From assembly GCA_937899305.1 (NCBI GenBank), contig CALDJV010000025.1, positions 1 through 10,099 of the forward strand: 10,099 bases of DNA, in the 5' to 3' direction. Position 1 is the first letter of the stretch, and the number at the start of each line of letters is the position of its first letter. This document shows, piece after piece, positions 5,853 through 10,099 of this stretch. The position numbers and the translations under genes are program-made. This DNA comes from an uncultured Cytophagaceae bacterium (GTDB taxonomy: Bacteria > Bacteroidota > Bacteroidia > Cytophagales > Microscillaceae). The notes under the pieces were generated by a model. The model ran no database searches and had not been told where the DNA came from. It saw only the letters and a list, made by a program, of their open reading frames with translations.

Positions 5853-6626
5853 CAGCCGCTGGGGCACAATGGCATAGCGTACTTTGGGCTTGCGTTTCTC
5901 AAAAATGTTGGCAATCCGTTGGCCCGTAAACTCCAAGGTAAGCCCTTTTTCGCTTTCACCACGGGCATAATCGGCAAAGTTGGCACTGGATGCCCCGTAA
6001 GGTGTATCGTGGTACTTATCTACTTTGATGCCTTTGTCCCAAATGGGGGTTTTAACCGCTCCTGGGCCTACAATGATGACATCGATGCCGTACAATAACA
6101 ACTCACGTCGCCAACTTTCGGATACGCCTTCTACCGCGTGCTTGGTGCTGGCATATGCGCCAATGAAAGGCGCAGCCATCTTCCCTCCTACTGAACTGAT
6201 GTTGATGATTTTACCAGGTGCCGCCGAATGATTTGGTCGGGCGCCCAGCAGAGGCAAAAAAGCTTTAGTTACTTGGATCAATCCAAAAACGTTGACTTCA
6301 AAATGTTGGCGGATCTCTTCCATAGGTTGTAGCATCAAGGGGCCTCCAATGGCGATTCCGGCATTGTTGATCAATCCCCCCAGCCCTCCTTTTCCTTCCA
6401 GGGCCGCTTCTACTACTGACACTGCTTGCTGAATTGCTTCCAGATTGGCTACATCAAATATCAATGGGGTAAATCGTTCGGGCATTTCGGCTTGCAAACG
6501 TTCAGCATCCGCTGGCTTGCGCACGCTCCCAAATACATGGTATCCTCGCTGGTGAAACGCTTTGACACAACCGTAGCCAATGCCTGTAGAGGCTCCGGTA
6601 ATCAAAATTGTTTTGGACTGATTCAT
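5814..6626 (-). CDS. SDR paralog with a one-base C-terminal frameshift
   Basis: Second classical SDR, closely similar to the gene just downstream along nearly its whole length. Read as is it has 270 residues: TGASTGIG (10-17), NNAG (87-90), catalytic S145, Y158 and K162 (YASTK), PGAVKTPIW (188-196). SVRK (34-37) ends beta-2, the basic pattern linked to NADP(H). The last 11 residues (TGRCLDCCPLA) do not resemble the paralog. At 5849-5852 this gene has four A (minus strand) where the paralog has five; adding one A restores LKNWTLPRLLPPRLID and continues to a stop at 5767-5769, giving 286 residues against 288. So the gene carries a one-base deletion (or a sequence error) that replaces the C-terminal tail. 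The catalytic core is intact, so activity may survive; the tail may matter for substrate binding or oligomers. 149 bases separate the restored stop from the paralog's start. Confidence 0.9.
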   Translation of the reverse strand: MNQSKTILITGASTGIGYGCVKAFHQRGYHVFGSVRKPADAERLQAEMPERFTPLIFDVANLEAIQQAVSVVEAALEGKGGLGGLINNAGIAIGGPLMLQPMEEIRQHFEVNVFGLIQVTKAFLPLLGARPNHSAAPGKIINISSVGGKMAAPFIGAYASTKHAVEGVSESWRRELLLYGIDVIIVGPGAVKTPIWDKGIKVDKYHDTPYGASSANFADYARGESEKGLTLEFTGQRIANIFEKRKPKVRYAIVPQRLKTGRCLDCCPLA

Positions 6627-6683
6627 AGGTTTATTTTTTGATATTGGGTGGGGTGAAATTTCGCAAAAAAACCATCGAAACCC

Positions 6684-6725
6684 TAAATTTGTTTCCTCAA
6701 AACTTCACCAAAACTTGTAAATTTG
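6684..6725 (+). promoter_or_regulatory. Two TAAATTTG elements in the divergent intergenic region
   Basis: TAAATTTG occurs at 6684-6691 and again at 6718-6725; each is a perfect match to the Bacteroidota -7 element TAnnTTTG. The second is 68 bases upstream of the HsdR_N gene. Neither has a TTG at the expected 19-21 base spacing upstream (nearest is 26 bases before the second), so promoter activity is only a suggestion. Confidence 0.3.
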
Positions 6726-6753
6726 TGGTTTAGGCTATCGTAACAACCCAGAA

Positions 6754-6783
6754 AAAACGCTGGAAAAGAAAACGCCGGAAAAG
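6754..6783 (+). repeat. Tandem 15-base repeat before the HsdR_N gene
   Basis: AAAACGCTGGAAAAG (6754-6768) is followed without gap by AAAACGCCGGAAAAG (6769-6783), 14 of 15 identical. The second copy ends 10 bases before the ATG at 6794, so its GGAAAAG lies where a ribosome-binding site would be. This may be a local duplication in the 5' leader. Confidence 0.6.
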
Positions 6784-6793
6784 AAATCGACTC

Positions 6794-7243
6794 ATGCAAC
6801 ATTTAGAATTACCCGAGTTTGATCACCAGATCAAGAAACAAGACGATAAATTGTGGATTTTTGACATCCTCCGCAAAAAATACATTTTTTTAACTCCCGA
6901 GGAGTGGGTACGACAAAACTTGATTCATCATTTGATCCAAGACCACCATTACCCCAAAGCGCTCATCAAGGTAGAAACTGGGCTCAAATACGATCGACGA
7001 CAAAAACGCTCGGATATAGTGGTCTATAATCGTCAAGGAAAAATTTTTCTGATCATCGAATGCAAAGCCATGCACATTAAGATTGGACAAGATACTCTGG
7101 AGCAGGTTTCGGCTTACAACCACGTCTTGAAGGCCCAATACATTATGGTCACCAATGGGCAACATTATCTGGTGTATGCTACCCACCACGAAACCAAACA
7201 GTACGAATTGGTGGCGCATATCCCAACTTTTCCTGCGCTCTAG
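6794..7243 (+). CDS. HsdR N-terminal-domain protein (PD-(D/E)XK nuclease-like)
   Basis: A 149-residue stand-alone protein resembling the N-terminal nuclease domain of type I restriction enzyme R subunits (HSDR_N). Visible nuclease-fold features: D74 in KRSDIVVY, E89 and K91 in IIECKA (the D...E-x-K triad), and a QxxxY element (Q104, Y108) of the RecB-like branch of this superfamily. An N-terminal KLWIFDILRKKYIFLTPEEWVRQNLI precedes it. The helicase and motor domains of HsdR are absent, and HsdM and HsdS are not present, so this is not a restriction system; short proteins of this type with about this length are widespread and chromosomal in Bacteroidota, with unclear role in DNA or RNA metabolism. 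The catalytic residues look intact. Start at 6794 gives the usual length. It is divergent from the SDR pair, and 45 bases upstream of the DUF4272 gene, probably co-transcribed with it. Confidence 0.88.
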   Translation: MQHLELPEFDHQIKKQDDKLWIFDILRKKYIFLTPEEWVRQNLIHHLIQDHHYPKALIKVETGLKYDRRQKRSDIVVYNRQGKIFLIIECKAMHIKIGQDTLEQVSAYNHVLKAQYIMVTNGQHYLVYATHHETKQYELVAHIPTFPAL

Positions 7244-7288
7244 CAGTTATTTATTCCGCATTGTTTCAAACTTACCTCAAATACCATT

Positions 7289-8512
7289 ATGGAGAACTAT
7301 TGTACCATTTATTCCCACGTATTGGGCTATGATACCATGCTAACTACGCTTGAAAAATTGTATCCCTATGGCAAAATTGAAATAGAAGAAGAGGATAATG
7401 GCAGGTCCATTACTATAGGCATTCCGAGTGGTTTGCTAGGTAGAACCAAAAAGCTGAAAATTGCTTATCGGGAAAGGGCCAAACCTTCTTATCAAATTAC
7501 AGAAATGGATAGCCCACTTACTCAAAACCTGGCGGGAATGCTCAACTTTGTAGCCTCTTTAGAAACCCCCAATGAGGCCATTAGAGGGTTACTCATTGAG
7601 AAAATCAAAACCCTGAACTGTGAGATTGCCCTGGCTTGTCCACTTGGTTTGCAATCTTCGCTCACCGAATTTATTGAGCAGGTCGTACTGGAACTAGATG
7701 CCATTATATTTGCCCAAGGTAAAATCCCAATTGGCAAATCCCAGGTACAGCATTTTTTAGATAAAAATTTGGAACTCATCCTGGACCTGGAAGGGAAAAG
7801 TCAAGTAGATACACTTGGAATTCAAATTGAAGCTCAATATTTTGATGGACCCCAAGCTACTACTGAGGCCCAAAAAGAACGCAAAGCCCAAAATGAGTCC
7901 CTCATTCAATCATACCAAATCAAAGTTAACCCAAACTTGCCCGCAATTGCCTACGAAGAAGGCGTGCAAATCAGAACTCCTCAAGCCATTGCTGAGCGTG
8001 TCACCTTGTTGGCAGTTACCAATATGGTCGCTTTCAACCAAATGCCCGGTGAACAAGCCGTCGCTTATCTGAAAAACTTCGATTTATGGCAACTGGCTAC
8101 CCCAAAAGAGGTGGATTTTTTGCAAAACCCTACTGACGAGCGAAAAGCCTATGAAACCTGGAAATGCGAAAGCATATGGACCTTGCTTTGGGCACTAAAT
8201 GTAATCCCAGATTTGAACTTTCCCGACAAACTGGCCGACTTAAACAATATTCCACCTGCCCAATATCCGATTGGCCCTCACAAAGACCCAAACGATTTCA
8301 TTGCCCAAATGACTCAGACTGCCACAGAAAAAGTAATTTTAGATACCAATGACCTGTATTATCGCATTCATTGGGCTTGTGTAGATGCGCGCCTAAGTGG
8401 GCAGGAAATCACTCAGGTAAATCCTGGAATTGTATATGAACGACACTATGCCTTGAACTGGTTGATCAATTATAAAAATCAACGCTGGGATGAGGTAACT
8501 TGTGATACTTGA
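7289..8512 (+). CDS. DUF4272 domain-containing protein
   Basis: Protein of 407 residues, function unknown. The C-terminal half (about 225-407) matches DUF4272: RTPQAIAERVTLLAVTNMVAF, a LWQLATPKEVDFL block, WKCESIWTLLWALNVIPDL (291-309), ILDTNDLYYRIHWACVDARL (350-369), and the ending NPGIVYERHYALNWL (378-392) then WDEVTCDT. The conserved Arg/Trp/His/Asp residues (R359, H361, W362, D366, E384, R385, H386) are suggestive of a binding or catalytic site, but none is known. The N-terminal half begins CTIYSHVLGYD, a phrase I recall at the start of other DUF4272 proteins, and supports the ATG at 7289 over the in-frame ATG at 7337. Predicted soluble and cytoplasmic: no signal peptide or membrane segment. 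It follows HsdR_N by 45 bases; no terminator is evident after it. Confidence 0.85.
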   Translation: MENYCTIYSHVLGYDTMLTTLEKLYPYGKIEIEEEDNGRSITIGIPSGLLGRTKKLKIAYRERAKPSYQITEMDSPLTQNLAGMLNFVASLETPNEAIRGLLIEKIKTLNCEIALACPLGLQSSLTEFIEQVVLELDAIIFAQGKIPIGKSQVQHFLDKNLELILDLEGKSQVDTLGIQIEAQYFDGPQATTEAQKERKAQNESLIQSYQIKVNPNLPAIAYEEGVQIRTPQAIAERVTLLAVTNMVAFNQMPGEQAVAYLKNFDLWQLATPKEVDFLQNPTDERKAYETWKCESIWTLLWALNVIPDLNFPDKLADLNNIPPAQYPIGPHKDPNDFIAQMTQTATEKVILDTNDLYYRIHWACVDARLSGQEITQVNPGIVYERHYALNWLINYKNQRWDEVTCDT

Positions 8513-8549
8513 GCAGGGGTAAACCACTAAAAAAGACTCTTTTATATGA

Positions 8550-8573
8550 TTGATAGTGCCTATCGCCTATCAA
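8550..8573. repeat. Short inverted repeat upstream of the secreted-protein gene
   Basis: TTGATAG (8550-8556) and CTATCAA (8567-8573) are perfect inverted arms around 10 bases. GATAG (8552-8556) also pairs with a nearer CTATC (8560-8564), because CTATC occurs twice (8560, 8567). The site is about 125 bases upstream of the ATG at 8698 and 38 bases after the DUF4272 stop. With no T-run it is not a terminator; an operator is possible. Confidence 0.4.
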
Positions 8574-8697
8574 AGAAATATCGGAATCTGAGAATATCAT
8601 CTTCAAGGTGAAATCAATTGACAATATGCGATCAAACGATGATACCAACATTCGATTTATAATTTCACAAAGTGGTACTACCCCAAAACTGTATCTT

Positions 8698-10062
8698 ATG
8701 AAAATAAACTTTTACAATTTTCTTTTTACCCTATTATTCCTGGTTGGTCTTTCGTCTTTTTCTTTTGCCCAGCGGGTTCCAGTTACTATCCAGGGCACGG
8801 TATTGAATGCTCAGACCAACCTTCCCATTCCCAATGTCAATGTTTTTTTGTCGGGAACCACCATTGGCAGTTCTACCGATTCAGAAGGTAAATATGTCAT
8901 TCGCAACCTGGCCCCTATCGGAAAGTATTCTTTAGTATTTTCACACATTCAATACAATACTTCGGCCAAACCAATCATCATCAAAGTGGCCAATACCTTC
9001 AAGATAGACCTCTTGTTGGTCCCCAATAAAACAGTATTGAAAGAAGTAGTCGTAAAAGCAAGAGGGAACTCGGTTTGGAAAAAGAGATTTAAAATTTTCA
9101 AGCAAGAATTTTTGGGGACCACATCACTTGGTAGGCGATGTAAAATACTGAACCCTTGGGTATTGAATTTCGATAAAAACCAAGATACCCTTACCGCGAA
9201 AGCAGCGCAGGAGCTCGAGATAATCAACCCCACCCTCGGGCATAAAATTTACTGCAGTCTCATCAAGTTCAACAGTGTTAACTTTCTAACTACTTACCTG
9301 GCTTACAATCGATTTGAGTTGCTTACCCCCAAAAATGAGCGGCAAGCCCAAAAGTGGAAAAAAACTCGCTTAAAAACTTTTAAGGGGTCTTTTCGACATT
9401 TTGCCAGCGCCCTTTTATACAATCGCCTGGAACAAGAAGAATTCAAAATTATATATAGCAACAACTCTCCCATCATCCACAAAAAACTAAAAACTTCATT
9501 CATACAAGCCCACCAGTTGCACAACAATGATCAAATTATTTTTGATGATTATTTAAATGTGGTATACAACAAACGAGAAAAATTGAAGTTTCTCAAGGCG
9601 ATGGCACGCCAAGGAGCCAAAATAAATGTACCTGGTAGATACCAGCTTGCCCTGGCGCAAAATTCCTGGTTACACTTGGTAGACGGAGCACTCAGAGTAA
9701 GTGACCTGGGTATTGTATTAGATGACCCGCTCAAACTGCAATCGCATGGGTATTGGGCCTGGCCAAGAGTAGGCAACTTATTGCCTTTTGATTACTTTCC
9801 TAAAAAACTGGAAGATGCCATTAGGTTATCCAGAATTGGCAAAAATAAACTCAAACAATATTCGCTTCGTCACCCTCAGGAAAAAGTATATCTACACCAC
9901 GACAAACCATACTATGCCTTGGGAGAAACCATTTGGTTCAAGAGTTATGTAGTAGATGCCCAAAGTCACCGTCCAAGTACCTTGAGCGGGGTACTCTATG
10001 TAGACCTCATCGATCAAAACAAAAAACTCAAAAAACAGCTCAAGTTATTGAAAACTTGGTAA
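8698..10062 (+). CDS. Secreted carboxypeptidase-regulatory/MG2-like protein, C-terminally truncated
   Basis: Starting at 8698 the 454-residue product has a clean signal peptide (MKINF, hydrophobic 6-22, cleavage near FAQ at 23-25). The frame is open upstream to 8608, but that would bury the signal peptide. Residues about 27-110 form a CarboxypepD_reg-like beta-sandwich (VTIQGTVLNAQTNLPIPNVNV, then GTTIGSSTDSEGKYVIRNL), common at the start of Bacteroidota outer-membrane proteins. The middle (120-390) is basic and unassigned. At about 395 an MG2-type macroglobulin-like domain begins (EKVYLHHDKPYYALGETIWFK), and the frame stops at about 60 residues into it (after LYVDLID). Homologues of this layout usually continue for several hundred residues, often into a plug or receptor region. 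The following bases to the window end carry no matching coding sequence in any plus frame. This is either a truncated paralog, a pseudogene or a deletion/insertion boundary. Probably periplasmic or outer-membrane associated. Confidence 0.82.
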   Translation: MKINFYNFLFTLLFLVGLSSFSFAQRVPVTIQGTVLNAQTNLPIPNVNVFLSGTTIGSSTDSEGKYVIRNLAPIGKYSLVFSHIQYNTSAKPIIIKVANTFKIDLLLVPNKTVLKEVVVKARGNSVWKKRFKIFKQEFLGTTSLGRRCKILNPWVLNFDKNQDTLTAKAAQELEIINPTLGHKIYCSLIKFNSVNFLTTYLAYNRFELLTPKNERQAQKWKKTRLKTFKGSFRHFASALLYNRLEQEEFKIIYSNNSPIIHKKLKTSFIQAHQLHNNDQIIFDDYLNVVYNKREKLKFLKAMARQGAKINVPGRYQLALAQNSWLHLVDGALRVSDLGIVLDDPLKLQSHGYWAWPRVGNLLPFDYFPKKLEDAIRLSRIGKNKLKQYSLRHPQEKVYLHHDKPYYALGETIWFKSYVVDAQSHRPSTLSGVLYVDLIDQNKKLKKQLKLLKTW

Positions 10063-10099
10063 AAGTATTATTGATCTAATTGTTTCTTAAATAATTCAA

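Noticed and set aside
5843..5858. Programmed -1 frameshift in the second SDR
   Set aside because: The site (CTG AAA ACT) is not a proper slippery heptamer, since Lys-tRNA would shift onto GAA, and four A are short for transcriptional slippage; a simple deletion or sequencing error is likelier.
6794..7243. Type I restriction-modification system
   Set aside because: Only the N-terminal nuclease-like domain is present; there is no helicase domain, HsdM or HsdS in the window.
8608..8697. 30-residue extension of the secreted protein
   Set aside because: It would place a polar stretch before an obvious signal peptide that begins at 8698.
1..10099. tRNA, rRNA, CRISPR array, integrase or transposase
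   Set aside because: No cloverleaf-like or regularly spaced repeat structure and no mobile-element protein was found on reading both strands.

Overview
The window looks like an ordinary chromosomal stretch from a member of the Bacteroidota, probably a marine Cytophagales bacterium; a Microscilla-like organism is my guess, and species is not provable from sequence alone. Reasons: start codons lack Shine-Dalgarno sequences and have A/T-rich leaders; several candidate promoters fit the Bacteroidota pattern TTG-N19-21-TAnnTTTG; RecA reads as a Bacteroidota RecA; and the other genes include a secreted carboxypeptidase-regulatory/MG2-type protein, a stand-alone HsdR N-terminal-domain protein and a DUF4272 protein, all common in that phylum.

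Layout. 1-1260: recA (+) with a palindrome in its upstream region and a strong intrinsic terminator. 1324-2140: a two-helix membrane protein with a PH-like tail (+). 2139-2677: a compact Spo0M (arrestin-like) protein (-) with its own terminator. 2938-3654: a lone ABC-transporter ATPase (+). 3656-3726: two opposed blocks of 7-nt-phased AGTNNGT repeats. 3740-4663: a radical SAM protein (+), followed by a bidirectional terminator. 4751-5617 and 5814-6626: two tandem paralogous short-chain dehydrogenases (-); the second has a one-base C-terminal frameshift. 6794-7243: HsdR_N-type PD-(D/E)XK nuclease-like protein (+). 7289-8512: DUF4272 protein (+). 8698-10062: secreted protein with an N-terminal carboxypeptidase-regulatory domain, cut off inside a C-terminal MG2-like domain (+). 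No gap between genes exceeds 300 bases.

There is no evident multi-gene system. The only clear functional grouping is the duplicated dehydrogenase pair. HsdR_N and DUF4272 are 45 bases apart and probably co-transcribed, but their roles are not obviously linked. ABC ATPase and radical SAM genes are separated by the repeat block and may or may not share a transcript. I found no tRNA, rRNA, CRISPR array, transposase, integrase or complete restriction system. The most notable points are the frameshift in the second dehydrogenase, the heptad-phased inverted repeat, the palindrome in the recA promoter region and the abrupt end of the last gene.
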